Shown: positions 10,086-19,600 of the stretch, piece after piece | How the letters are laid out: each line of letters starts with the position of its first letter | Position numbering within the stretch: the first letter of the stretch is position 1 | Origin: Limnephilus marmoratus | Lineage: Eukaryota > Arthropoda > Insecta > Trichoptera > Limnephilidae | Assembly (NCBI GenBank): GCA_917880885.1 | Contig: OU862934.1 | Span: 31,046,734-31,110,733 of the forward strand | Length of the DNA stretch: 64,000 nucleotides | Direction of reading: 5' to 3' | Notes under the pieces: model-generated | Told to the model about the DNA's origin: nothing | The model's input: the letters and a program-made list of their open reading frames with translations, nothing else | Databases searched by the model: none | Position numbers and translations under genes: made by a program

Positions 10086-10121
10086 CACCTTTTTTACACG
10101 AGCATGCTCTAAAAAAAGGTG
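10086..10121 (+). promoter_or_regulatory. LINE 3' UTR nested hairpin
   Basis: The outer stem is CACCTTTTTT (10086-10095) with AAAAAAGGTG (10112-10121). It encloses the perfect palindrome GAGCATGCTC (10100-10109). It lies about 70 bases before the poly(A). In LINEs such as eel UnaL2, a 3' stem-loop is what the RT recognises. The same role is inferred here. Confidence 0.6.
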
Positions 10122-10177
10122 AATCACGTTATATAAAAAATGTATCTGAAAAATGTAATGTCATTATTGTATGTACC

Positions 10178-10219
<42 letters not shown>

Positions 10220-10221
<2 letters not shown>

Positions 10222-10879
10222 ATATTTACTTTGCGCGAAGCTCAAATTCGACCCTGTTACTTCCGCATCAAAAGCAAAGCTAACATCAACACCACAGGCG
10301 TCTTAAAAAGCCACAAACCCAACAATAACAAATCCAACCCAATCAAAACTCGAACCCAACACCCCGACAGCCTTCTGCATTGTCCACGTTCCAATTAAAA
10401 TAATAATTAAATCTAAACTCGCCCTTTTTGTTTGACTTGACGATTGTTGCCGTAATTTAAATTGTACCCAGCAAACAGATCTGGGTTCAAACTTGGGAAG
10501 ATTTGCATCTAAGCTTCGCCTGGCCTCGGCCCGAAGGCGATTGTTTGTGGTCCCTTCATAAATTTTGGAAATTCGTGCATTGCGCGAGAACTGAGAAAGG
10601 TATACCACTTCAAGCAAACTTGCAAAAATACATTTTTAAATGCATCTACGTGAATTTGGTTTTTTTTTCTTTAATGAATGCAAATCTTGGAAATGGAAAT
10701 TAACCCACTTTTCGACATCCGATCGAGCTGAAATTTGGCAGATAGATTTTTGTTGTCAATGACAATGCATTCTATCAGGTCATACCTACACACACTGGCT
10801 TCTCTGAAACTGGCTACAAGCCGGCCAAAGGGATGGCTCGATAAATGAAAATAGATATAATATATATATTACAGTTAAA
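10220..10879. other. Unassigned spacer
   Basis: No gene or in-window repeat match was recognised. The frames at 10303-10703 show no domain pattern. Confidence 0.45.
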
Positions 10880-11560
10880 AAACTTTTTTTTTTTTATAAT
10901 AACTCTCTTAATAACTTTTTGAAAATTATCTCCATCAATGTAATATACCATTGAAGAAGAAGATAATAAATTTTAATTTTTTTTTAATTTCGAAGGCGGG
11001 TATGGTACCGCCTCCCCGGGAACCATTTATTGGACAAACACTCCTGCCACAGGTCACCCCGAGTGGTTCGCTACATTTGGTGACTTAGCAGGGGTGCCCG
11101 AGCTCATGGGATGAGGTTTTTCTGGGTCTTAGTGGTGGATACGTTTGCCCAACTACTGCGTGGCGGGCTAGATCGGAGGTGACTGATTGAGGGAGGCCTT
11201 TTGACCTCTCCAGCCGGATTCTCCCGACTTGCCCCGCAGTGTGAGGAATAGATTCATACGTCCGTCACTCCTGGCCACACTGACCCCCAGATTCCTATCC
11301 ACCCCTCATACCTTTTTCCTTTCCATATCTTCTTCTCCTTCCTTTCCCTTAAAAAAATCTTCCACACAGCATTCTCAAAGATGACATATTCCCCTAGGGA
11401 AATTGTTTTCCTCGGTGCCTCCTGTGTGGAGCTAATGTAAAAAAAAGACAATATGAAAAAGAACAAGACACAGAAAAATTAAAAGGTAACGGTTCTAACT
11501 GGTAGTCGAACCTAGAATCTTCTTATAAAAGAAAGAAAAAGATACCCCGGTTAAAATATC
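10880..11560 (-). repeat. SINE S2 copy split by a family A insertion
   Basis: The S2 tail (rc of 10880-10994, including TTATCTTCTTCTTCAATG) and the S2 head plus proximal body (rc of 11448-11560, with a tRNA B-box-like GGTTCGACTACC and TTTTTCTGTGTCTTGTTC) are in the order seen in the continuous copy at 42893-43045. Family A copy 10995-11447 sits between them, so family A inserted into a pre-existing S2. Confidence 0.65.
10995..11447 (+). repeat. Family A repeat, near full length (453 bp)
   Basis: This is the best complete plus-strand copy. The head is GGCGGGTATGGTACCGCC, followed by the 'aaccatttattgga' and 'ggtcacccc' segments, GGGATGAGGTTTTTCTGG, CCTTTTGACCTCTCCAGCC and CCCCCAGATTCCTATCCACC. 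A terminal CCTAGGGAAATTG...CCTCGG imperfect hairpin comes before a GCTAATGTAAAAAAA tail. The A-rich end suggests retroposition. I could not identify a Pol III promoter with confidence, so its class (SINE or other) is open. Confidence 0.8.
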
Positions 11561-11726
11561 CTGATGATATTTGAAATACTTCCTACCACCATCATTATAA
11601 TGGGAAAATCTTGTTTTTCAAGAAGGATGCCTTAGCTAGCAGAAGACTTAATTCCGCGATATCTGTCATTTGTGCACTTGTAACAGGCCGCGAATTGGTT
11701 ATCTGTCGTTTTTTTGTCGAGTGGAA

Positions 11727-11845
11727 ATGGGTAGAAGATGGGAAAAAGGAAGTTGGGAAGTACCTGGCTACTTAGATCTGGTCACCAAACACGGCTAAAG
11801 CCATTCCAAGCAGTGATATGGACCTTTCGATATGAAAATACAGAG
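11727..11845 (-). repeat. SINE S1 fragment, minus strand
   Basis: It holds CTGGCTACTTAGATCTGGTC and ACACGGCTAAAGCCATTCCA, which are the reverse complement of the S1 body ('gtgttggtgaccagatctgaatagccaggtac'). Head and tail are lost. Confidence 0.65.
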
Positions 11846-11924
11846 TATCTACCATTATATTAAAATTCAAATAATCGTGAAAATCAATATGGCAACTACA
11901 ACTACACATCTATCGGATCTGCCG

Positions 11925-12060
11925 AATCTGCCCTGATGATAGAAACTTCAACGCTGTCCAAAACGTTGGCTAAAGAAGGAGGTAGCGTAACACGGCATAA
12001 CACCCCAAAAACAAATAACGAAAATATGACAACTTGCATTTTTGACGATCACTTTGATAT
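11925..12060 (+). repeat. Repeat H fragment (hammerhead-like core)
   Basis: TCTGCCCTGATGATAG and AAACGTTGGCTAAAG, followed by CACGGCATAACACCCCAAAA, also occur at 34135-34265 and 43150-43262 on the minus strand. Parent element unknown. Confidence 0.5.
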
Positions 12061-12165
12061 TTTGAAATCTCCATGGGTTGCGTTGTATTACTAATTCCTG
12101 AGAGCATTCGGAATAAATTACACTAAGGACGAAGGCCCTGAGGTAAAAAAGATATGGGTATGTGT

Positions 12166-12173
12166 ATTGTGTG
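12166..12173. repeat. hAT target-site duplication, left
   Basis: ATTGTGTG, exactly repeated at 19592-19599. Confidence 0.9.
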
Positions 12174-12561
12174 CAGGCGCGTAGCTACCTAGGGGCTACG
12201 CGGGGCAGTGCCCCGGGGCCCTCAAGCTCAGGGGGCCCTCGAATCCTTACCAGAAATCTCGATCGAACTGAACTTTTGGAAATTTCTCCCATTTTCAAAA
12301 TAAATATGACAGGTTGCAACCCCACTTTAATCATGACAACTCAGTTGAGAGAAATTCAAAAGTTATGCCTAGGAAATTCCCCTAAATTCTTTCTGTAGGT
12401 TGGCAGTGTTGTCAATTTGACGGATAGTGATATGTGCGTCATTCCCCAACGACACTTGTAGCGTATCAGTGTGTTTCTCTTTCCTTTTATTTTACTTTTA
12501 ACTTTTAACGTCGTCAGTGAACAGTGAGTACCTACCTACTCGAGCGCAATCTAGTATTGTA

Positions 12562-12900
12562 TCTTAATATATAAAACAAAGTCGGGTTAGTTACACTATT
12601 TATAACACGAGAACGGCTGGACAGATTTTGATGATCTTTGATTTGTTGGATTTGTCTCCGCACCGGATAACAGAATAATCATTAAAACATCGCAAAAATT
12701 CACGAAAAAGAAAGTTATGAAGAAAATTCATTTCCCCATACATTTTGTATCGAACGAATTCTCATATTTTGAAAGAGCTGCAGGAATTTTATGATAAGTA
12801 CCTATAAATATTGTGTAGTGAGTGAGTTCCAATAATTCAAAAACGTCAAATGTCAATGTGCTGATTGTTTTGTTTTTATTCTTAAACATATAATGCTCCC
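12562..12900 (+). mobile_element. Helitron 5'-end fragment
   Basis: TCTTAATATATAAAACAAAG, preceded by A, followed by an ACGAGAACGGCTGGACAGATT segment, is a common Helitron 5' start. No CTAG 3' end is identifiable before the family A copy, so the right boundary is a guess. Confidence 0.5.
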
Positions 12901-13035
12901 TCTCTTTCTTACACACTTAATGTCAATAGCCGAAAATGAGGCAAACTGTGAACGTATGTCTCCACCCATCCAAAGGAAAGATACAATCATTAAAATAAAA
13001 AAAACCCTCACACGTATAAAGAAAATGAAATCCAA

Positions 13036-13473
13036 TTTTTTTTTTACATTAGTTCCACAACACATGAGGCCCCGAAGAAAATTATTTTCCTCAGGGCCTG
13101 TGTCATCTTAGGGGATGTTGTGTGGAGGGTCTTTTTAAGGAAGGGAAGGATGGGAAGATCTGGGAAGGAAAAAGGTATGAGGGGAGGGTAGGAATCTGGG
13201 GTCAGTGTGTCCGGTAGTGACGGACTTATGAATCCATCCCTCCAACTGCGGTGCAAGGCGTTGTGTCGAGAGAGTCCAGCTGGAAAGGTCAAAAGGCCTC
13301 CCTCAACCAGTCTCTCTCGATCCGGTCCGCCACGCAGCAGGTGGGCAGACACATCCGCCGCCAAGAACCGGACAAACGTCACCCCGTAGCGAACCACTTA
13401 ATTTGCGATTCCTAAGGGTGACCTACGGGTGACGTATGACAGAGGTGTTGGTTATCCAATAAATGGTTCCCGG
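13036..13473 (-). repeat. Family A repeat, minus strand, near full length
   Basis: It starts with a T-run (A-tail of the minus copy) and TACATTAGTTCCACAACACA. The terminal hairpin is GAGGCCCCGAAGAAAAT...TTTCCTCAGGGCCT, and the copy ends at GGTTATCCAATAAATGGTTC. It lies within the 5' part of the hAT, upstream of its transposase. Confidence 0.8.
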
Positions 13474-13710
13474 TTCACAAATTATCGTAATTAAGTGGAA
13501 AAATAAGAAAATCACAAAAAATATAAATCCATACACAATGCCATCTCTGATACTGACAAAATCAAAACACGGATAGTTGTGCATTGATGATTGCTTCATT
13601 GTGTAATTTTTGACTTAATAAAAAAACTGAATTTAGTTCAACAGTTATTTATTCTGAGGCGGTACGAAGTTCGTCAAATAGTAGTTTAAATAAATTGGAA
13701 AACTAAAATT

Positions 13711-14162
13711 ATGGATAAAAAGAAGAAACCCAGTGGTGCATTTAAACGCAAACAACGCCAAGAAAGAGAAGATAGTAAACAAAAATTGCCCAAAATTGAC
13801 AAGTTTTTTAGTCAGCCTTCTGCAAGTACATCTGGCCAAAATATTTCTATTGATAGTGACTCAAATAATGTGGTAACTGCAGTGTTGGTTGAGAAACCTA
13901 GAATGCGAGCCTGCTAGAATGCGACCTAACGGAAGTATTTACAGCAATGTTATTATTCTTTACAATTCCTGTCACTTCTGCAGCAGCTGAAAGGTCATTT
14001 AGCAAATTAAAAACAATTAAAAATTATTTAAGAAATAAGATGGGCCAAACTCGACTCCGACATTTATCGCTAATAGCAGTTGAAAACAAAACCGCATCAA
14101 GCCTGGATTTAAACGAAGTCATTGATACTTTTGCGAAAACTAAAGCTAGGAAAAAACTGTAA
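13711..14162 (+). pseudogene. hAT transposase, internally deleted (ends only)
   Basis: The N-terminal piece (13711-13917) starts MDKKKKPSGAFKRK, a lysine-rich start followed by FFSQPSASTSG, as in ZMYM1-like hAT transposases. The C-terminal piece (13947-14162, open upstream to about 13915) is the dimerisation region: FFTIPVTSAAAERSFSKLK, then RNKMGQTRLRHLSLIAVE. The catalytic D and D regions and the insertion domain are absent, as about 500 residues have been deleted. CTAGAATGCGA stands on both sides of the junction (13896-13925), consistent with deletion between short direct repeats. The two halves are in different frames, so no fused protein is made. The stop lies 4 bases before the LTR insertion. 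Confidence 0.85.
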
Positions 14163-14166
14163 ATAT

Positions 14167-14366
14167 TGTAATGTACACTATGTAAAGGTTAATATTAAGA
14201 AAGAACAAGTAACACTCATCTTAACTGATATCGGCTCACGGCAAGCGTCCCCGCGTCTTCTCTATGCAGTCGGTCGCCCAGTACCGTCCTACGCCCCACA
14301 ACTCCGCGCGTGCACTGCCTGAGACGACAGAGTTATTCACAACTATACATGTGTGAATACACTACA
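14167..14366 (-). repeat. LTR (3' LTR in element orientation)
   Basis: 200 bp, starting TGTAATGTACAC and ending GAATACACTACA on the plus strand. Identical to 19087-19286 as read. Confidence 0.92.
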
Positions 14367-14376
14367 TCCCTCCCTT
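14367..14376 (-). promoter_or_regulatory. Polypurine tract
   Basis: The minus strand reads AAGGGAGGGA directly against the LTR start (TGTAG), the expected plus-strand primer site. Confidence 0.75.
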
Positions 14377-14599
14377 ATTATTGTTTTTAATAATAAATAT
14401 TTTATTTTTCCATAAGTACCTATATCAAGTACAATCAGCAAGTCCTTATTCAAATTATGTTTAATAACTAATCATCAATTATTTCCTCATTATTGTCCAT
14501 TAATTTATTCACTCGAATTGTGATTGATTTACATGGCCATTATCGTTTGTTTGAGCAGCACTAGTATTATTCTCATCATCTAGCACCTTCCAATGTCCT

Positions 14600-16200
14600 T
14601 CCACTCCTTTAAGGTGTATGTGTCATCTGATTCGCTGACCAGTTTCATCATTCCGAAGACTTACGTCTCCTCCTTTGTTCGCTTTAACGATATGTGTTTT
14701 GGGTTCGTCGTTCAAGCGCAGCTTGTTTTTTTTTTTTTATTCATGTTCTTGACGTATACTTTATCACCAACTTCCAATTTACAAGCAATAGCTCTTCTAT
14801 TCATGTCCACTTATTCCTACCCTTTTTCTTTTATCTCTATCCCTCATTTCAAGGTCCTCTGAGAGATACGTCATGTCCTGAATTATAGGCAGCTTGTCTC
14901 GAAATTGTCCTCTAAAGAACAGTTCTGCAGGTGTTTTTCCTGTAACTGTATGAAGTGTACTGTTGTACATCACCTAGTACTCACGAAGAGCCTCTTTCCA
15001 TTTATCTTTCTCTACTTGAGAAATCTTGAGGTGTTTTACGATGTCCCTATTCTGACGCTCCATCTCTCCGTTTTGTTGCGGCCAGTAGGGAATGCTATTA
15101 TAGAGTCGTATGTTCCTCTCTGCACAGAAAATCTAAAGTTTTCGCTGGAAAATTTCCCTCGTTGTCTGTTGTAAGCGAGATCGGGTTGCCAAGCCTGCTA
15201 AAAATATATTTAAGCTTTCCACTTATTTCGAAGCTTGTTTTGGTTCTGCGTGTTTTCATCTCTTTATATCTGGTGTAATTATCCACGACTACCAGGATAT
15301 AATCTCCACTAGGTAAGGGCCACTACCCATGAGGTCAATTGCTATGTCAACCCATGGTTCGGAAGGTAAGTCACTTCTTTTTAACGGGTTTGGGGCGCTG
15401 GGTGCACCCTTTACAGGCTTTGCATATGTTTTCAGCATCTTTGTCGCACTTAGGCCATTATACTTTGGTCCTCAATCTGCCCTTCATCACGACTATCCCC
15501 GGATTGCCTTCGTGCGCAGCTTCCAGAATTTTTCTGCGTACTTTGTTTGGGATTACAATTTTCGTCCCCCTGAGAAGAATATCGCCTTTCGATGCGAGCG
15601 CATGGTTTTGCTTTCGGACCAAATATCACCTCCAAGGGCTTATGGTCCGTTACCCGATCGAACACCTTGCCATACAGGAACATGTTAAAATGTTCGACTG
15701 CCCAAACCAGGGGTGGCCTCTTATGGCCTCTTTTTCTGTTTGGCAGTAACGACGCTCACAGCTGATAAGGTTTTTATTATCAACTGCAATTATTCTCGGC
15801 CCGTTCTTATTGATTTGCACCAGCACTGCATCCAGACCCACTAGGCTTGCATCTGCAATCACCATAGTCTTATCATGTGCATTGTAGTAACCTAAATTTG
15901 GTACCTTCACGAGCGCCACTTTGAGATCACTAAATGCGTTCTTTTGGGCGTCGCCCCAGTCATCTTGAATGTCCATGTTTCTTCCCGTTCTTTTCCGTAA
16001 CAATTGCTTAAGGGGTTCTGTTACCGTTGCTAAATGGGGTATCCATTTTCCCACGAAATCCACTAAGCCCATAAAGCTCTGCAGTTCAGCGATATTCGTT
16101 GGGGCTCTAAATTCCTTTATAACCAAGATATACTTGTCTAGTTGTTTAACTCCCTGTTCTGACAGTTCATGCCCTAGGAAGTGGATTTTCTTCATTCCAA
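14600..16200 (-). pseudogene. LTR element pol remnant: RT end, RNase H, integrase
   Basis: In minus-strand order: the RT tail (KIHFLGHELSEQGV, then the PTNIAELQSFMGLVDF connection, 16195-15900); RNase H beginning with VIADASLVGLDAVL and continuing to the ERRYCQTEKEA and TDHKPLEVIFGPK segments (15890-15560); a gap region; then integrase core sequence (VDNYTRYKEMKTRR and LTTDNEGNF at 15286-15170). Weaker reading continues to about 14600. The RT fingers and palm, including the YLDD region, are missing, because gag sequence joins the RT tail near 16200. At least three frame changes are needed to read it through. The plus-strand frames over this stretch are shadows. Confidence 0.85.
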
Positions 16201-16340
16201 AATGAATTTGTCGTCCCTCAAACTCATGCTATTTTCTTCTAACACTATCATAATTCTTTTTTCCTTCCATGTCTCTGTTCCTACTCTGTTGATTGACTAA
16301 CTTTCCATAGGTTTCATACGAAAGTTTCCTAATTGACGAT

Positions 16341-16888
16341 CTATGGCTTCCAGTGCATTCGCTTCTGCAACTTTTCATCCAAACCGATCTTGTCCCCTGT
16401 TTTCAATATCTTTTTTCGGGGTTCTTCTGAATTACCCTTTTTAGTTATTTGGTCTATGATATGCTCGTTTTCTTTATTCACCAAACTGACACTTCTTGGC
16501 CTGTAGTCAAAGTCTGACAACAATTTTTTCGAACTTCTCATCCTGTTCCTGTTTTAGGAGACGAAACAGATGTCGCTTATATACTTTGCTCTGTTTAGGT
16601 GCAAAGTAGTTGTCTAATTTTTGTTCACGTTTAACATCGCAATAAAGGTTCACCTTCAGTTGCATTAGCTTCCGGGATGTTGTAGAAAATTTCTTGTAAC
16701 TCGGGATCACCGATATGTAAAAGACTAGCTATTTTCTTTGCCTCGGTGTTTATGCCTGTCGCCTCGAGGTAAAGGTTCAGACTTCTTTTCCATCTTTCCC
16801 AACGGGTAGAAACTGAACCAACCTCCCCTTCACATTCGAACCTCTCGAAAACTTCGCAATTTAATGCCAAGAAGGTATATGTCCGCAA
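16341..16888 (-). pseudogene. LTR element gag remnant
   Basis: Three overlapping minus-strand frames read as one Gag with frameshifts. The first (16888-16631) has a RWERWKRSLNLYLEATGI segment and LLHIGDPELQEIFYNIPEA. The second (16710-16507) has LDNYFAPKQSKVYKRHLFR. The third (16541-16341) is a weaker continuation. This is the capsid-type Gag of Mag-like Ty3/gypsy elements. The C-terminal zinc knuckle is not found. The N-terminus runs back into the minisatellite: its LALNCEVFERF is the same reading as the array units. Confidence 0.75.
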
Positions 16889-18310
16889 TTTAATTCTATA
16901 CGGTAAATATCCGCAATTTAATGCAAGTTGTACTATGTATTCATCGATATCTGCAATATAATGCTTTTATTATTTTTTTCGAATCTCTCGAAAACTTCGC
17001 AATTTAATGCTATACTTGTAGATCTCCGCAATTTAATGCAAGTTGTACACTAAGTATTCATCGATATCCGCAATACAATACTTTTATTATCTTTTTCCGA
17101 ACCTCTATAGGGGTATGTCCGCAATTTAATGCTATACCGGTACATCTCCGCAATTTAATGCAAATTGTGCACTAAGTATTCATCAATGCTTTTATTATTT
17201 TTTCCGAAACTCTTGAAAACTTCGCAATTTAATGCCATGTAGAGGTATGTCCGCAATTTAATGCTATACCGGTACATCTCCGCAATTTAATGCAAATTGT
17301 ACACCAAGTATTCATCAATATCCGCAATATAATGCTTTAATTATTTTTTTTTTAAGTCATACTCATACGCATATTGAAACCTTACTATAACTAAATGCTC
17401 AGTCGCAATTGAATGCCCAGTCGCAATCTAATGCACAGTCTCAATTTAATGCCAAGTCGCAATTCAATGCCAATTCGCAATTTAATGCATAGCCGCAATT
17501 CAATGCATAATCGCAATTTAATGCCAATTCGCAATTCAATGCCAAGTCGCAATTTAATGCCAAGTCGCAATTTAATGCCAAGTCGCAATTTAATGCCCAG
17601 CCGCAATTCAATGCAGAGTCGCAATTTAATGCCAAGTCGCAATTGAATGCCCAGCCGCAATTTAATGCAAAGTCGCAATTTAATGCTAGTCGCAATTTAA
17701 TGCCCCGCCGCAATTCAATGCAAAGTTGCAATTGAATGCCCAGCCGCAATTTAATGCAAAGTCGCAATTTAATGCCAGTCGCAATTTAATGCCCCGCCGC
17801 AATTCAATGCAAAATTGCAAATGAACGCCAGCCGCAATTTAATGCAAAGTCGCAATTTAATGCCCAGCCGCAATTCAATGCAGGTCGCAATTTAATGCCA
17901 GTCGCAATTTAATGCCCCGCCGCAATTCAATGCAAAATTGCAAATGAACGCCAGCCGCAATTTAATGCAAAGTCGCAATTTAATGCCCAGCCGCAATTCA
18001 ATGCAGGTCGCAATTTAATGCCAAGTCGCAATTGAATGCCCAGCCGCAATTTAATGCAAAGTCGCAATTTAATACAAGTCGCAATTTAATGCTCCGCCGA
18101 AATTCAGTGCAAAGTTGCAATTGAATACCCAACCGCAATTGAATGCCCAACCGCAACTTAATGCAAAGTCGTAATTTAATGTCTAGTCGCAATTCAATGC
18201 CAAGTCGTAATTGAATGCCCGGCCGCAATTTAATGCAAAGTCGCAATTTAATGTCAAGTCACAATCCAATGCCAAGTCGCAATTTAATGCCCCACTGCAA
18301 TAAAAACTGC
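16855..18310 (-). repeat. Minisatellite, 18-bp unit, in LTR-element leader/gag
   Basis: About 1.45 kb of GCAATTTAATGCCAAGTC-type units. The part at 17395-18300 is a dense array of some 50 units of 16-19 bp. The part at 16855-17340 is a sparser array of four diverged units of about 120 bp, each with a TATTCATCGATATC-like spacer. Within the dense part, a 123-bp higher-order unit is repeated back to back (about 17777-17899 and 17900-18022). On the minus strand the 18-mers read LALNCD-like hexapeptides, in the same frame as the LALNCE at the gag start. Confidence 0.9.
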
Positions 18311-19066
18311 TCACCACCGCACGATACTTTCGGTGATTATCGAAGAACATTATATGTCTCTTACCACTCATTGTAATGTGTTACTCGAGTGACCTTGTAT
18401 ATATAATTCTGTATTTTTATTTATGATGTTTTTCTTTTTGTAATTGTATGTATCTGTATTTAATTGTAGATTTTTATAATTGTGAAATAACTGAGTTTTA
18501 TAACTGGATAGTTCTCACGTAGGTGCAAACAACTGTAAAACCCCGTATAAATAAATAAATGAATTCATTTTAATAAGTAGGTAGGTATGGTTGACAATTC
18601 CGTTGGTATATCACTCCCCTTAAATGCTCTCATAGGAACCTAGGTTACCTAAAGTCCTCCGTTCATGGAGACACCCACAAACTACGCGATTGTGACGCAA
18701 CCACAAGCACCCTGTAGATGTACCACTCTTCAATGCCGGCCTCCGTACACGGCACCACCCGAAATACACTGAACCAGATCACCTTCCACGCAGCCGTGGA
18801 GTTAACATGATTTCAAGCGATGTCAAAAGCCTTTTTTCCAACATCAATCCATGCCTTCTCCACCAAATGCCCCCTTATATATTCTGGTAAAGTAATTCCG
18901 GTAAACACGCCGTTTTTCCGACTTCCAAAACAAATCCAACATTAATTTTATGTTCCGACGCCATTCCCGTCAAACGACAAATAAAAGAACAACTATGCAA
19001 CTGACAGCTAAATAAGTGCACTTGCCTAGCTTTACATTTTTTTGTAAAAAATCCTTAGATTACTTA
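18311..19066 (-). other. LTR-element leader region, possible upstream ORF relic
   Basis: Between the 5' LTR and the minisatellite the minus strand has an ATG near 18965 that opens a short frame (MASEHKINVGFVLE), ending after 28 codons. A second frame carries on with a VEKAWIDVGKKAFD-like stretch, suggesting one frameshift in a longer old ORF. I do not recognise the product. Confidence 0.35.
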
Positions 19067-19084
19067 CAGTTTACCTCGTCGCCA
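19067..19084 (-). promoter_or_regulatory. Putative primer-binding site
   Basis: The minus strand reads TGGCGACGAGGTAAACTG two bases inside the 5' LTR. A TGGCGAC start is common for tRNA-primed elements. The tRNA is not assigned. Confidence 0.55.
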
Positions 19085-19086
19085 CA

Positions 19087-19286
19087 TGTAATGTACACTA
19101 TGTAAAGGTTAATATTAAGAAAGAACAAGTAACACTCATCTTAACTGATATCGGCTCACGGCAAGCGTCCCCGCGTCTTCTCTATGCAGTCGGTCGCCCA
19201 GTACCGTCCTACGCCCCACAACTCCGCGCGTGCACTGCCTGAGACGACAGAGTTATTCACAACTATACATGTGTGAATACACTACA
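19087..19286 (-). repeat. LTR (5' LTR in element orientation)
   Basis: Identical as read to 14167-14366. Followed by the AATAT TSD at 19287-19291. Confidence 0.92.
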
Positions 19287-19591
19287 AATATAATTGTTAT
19301 TTAGTCAGTTGGTAGGCCCGACCTTTATATAATAAACCCTTGAATCTTCTCTACTTCGTTTTATTAGCCAAACCTACACCAAGTATTAATTGTAATTTAT
19401 GTTGTTAGGTACTGTTTAATATTTTTATTACCTGCCCTGCAGTGCACAAAAAAGAGCCTAAGTAGCTTAGCATTTTTAAAGTATTTGTATATTTCATATT
19501 TTTATTTGATAAAACCTAATCAGTTTACATAGCAGTGGGGCCCCATTTTTTAATTTGCCCCAGGGCCCTTGATTACCTAGCTACGCCACTG

Positions 19592-19599
19592 ATTGTGTG
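19592..19599. repeat. hAT target-site duplication, right
   Basis: ATTGTGTG, matching 12166-12173. Confidence 0.9.
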
Positions 19600-19600
19600 C

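Larger units (their letters stand above)
5340..10219 (+). mobile_element. Full-length-looking non-LTR retrotransposon (LINE)
   Basis: Two uninterrupted coding regions, ORF1 (5417-6490) and ORF2 (6850-9831), are followed by a 3' UTR of about 360 bases and a 28-base poly(A) run (10192-10219). The 5' end is not defined by a TSD that I can see. About 5340 is inferred from the GC-richer leader just before ORF1. Its RT motif pattern (FVDLRKAFDS, GIPQG, YADDT) and CCHC-type ORF1 place it in the broad CR1/Jockey group, but I cannot resolve the clade. It is the only element here with all its proteins intact, so it may be a recent insertion. Confidence 0.85.
14167..19286 (-). mobile_element. Ty3/gypsy-like LTR retrotransposon, defective
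   Basis: Two 200-bp LTRs, 14167-14366 and 19087-19286, appear identical base for base and carry TG...CA ends. They are flanked by the TSD AATAT (14162-14166 and 19287-19291). Minus-strand orientation is shown by gag-then-pol order, a purine-rich tract AAGGGAGGGA next to the 14-kb LTR, and a primer-site-like TGGCGACGAGG just inside the 19-kb LTR. Gag and pol are full of frameshifts and the front of RT is missing. Identical LTRs with dead proteins imply movement in trans. The leader carries a large minisatellite. Confidence 0.92.
12174..19591 (+). mobile_element. hAT transposon, host of nested insertions
   Basis: The left end CAGGCGCGTAGCTACCTAGG and the right end (rc CAGTGGCGTAGCTAGGTAA) are imperfect TIRs, flanked by the 8-bp TSD ATTGTGTG. 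This is diagnostic of hAT. The subterminal GGGGCCC-rich segments are also mirrored. The transposase is reduced to N- and C-terminal ends (13711-14162). Inside lie a Helitron piece (12562-12900), a family A copy (13036-13473) and an LTR element (14167-19286). Removing the insertions leaves an element of about 1.8 kb. Confidence 0.9.

Noticed and set aside
15329..15749. Plus-strand frames of 119 and 136 codons
   Set aside because: They lie antisense to the RNase H/integrase remnant, which has clear motif matches. The plus-strand frames have none.
17391..17767. Open frames of 77-108 codons on both strands
   Set aside because: They are translations of the 18-bp minisatellite, which stays open because its period is a multiple of three.
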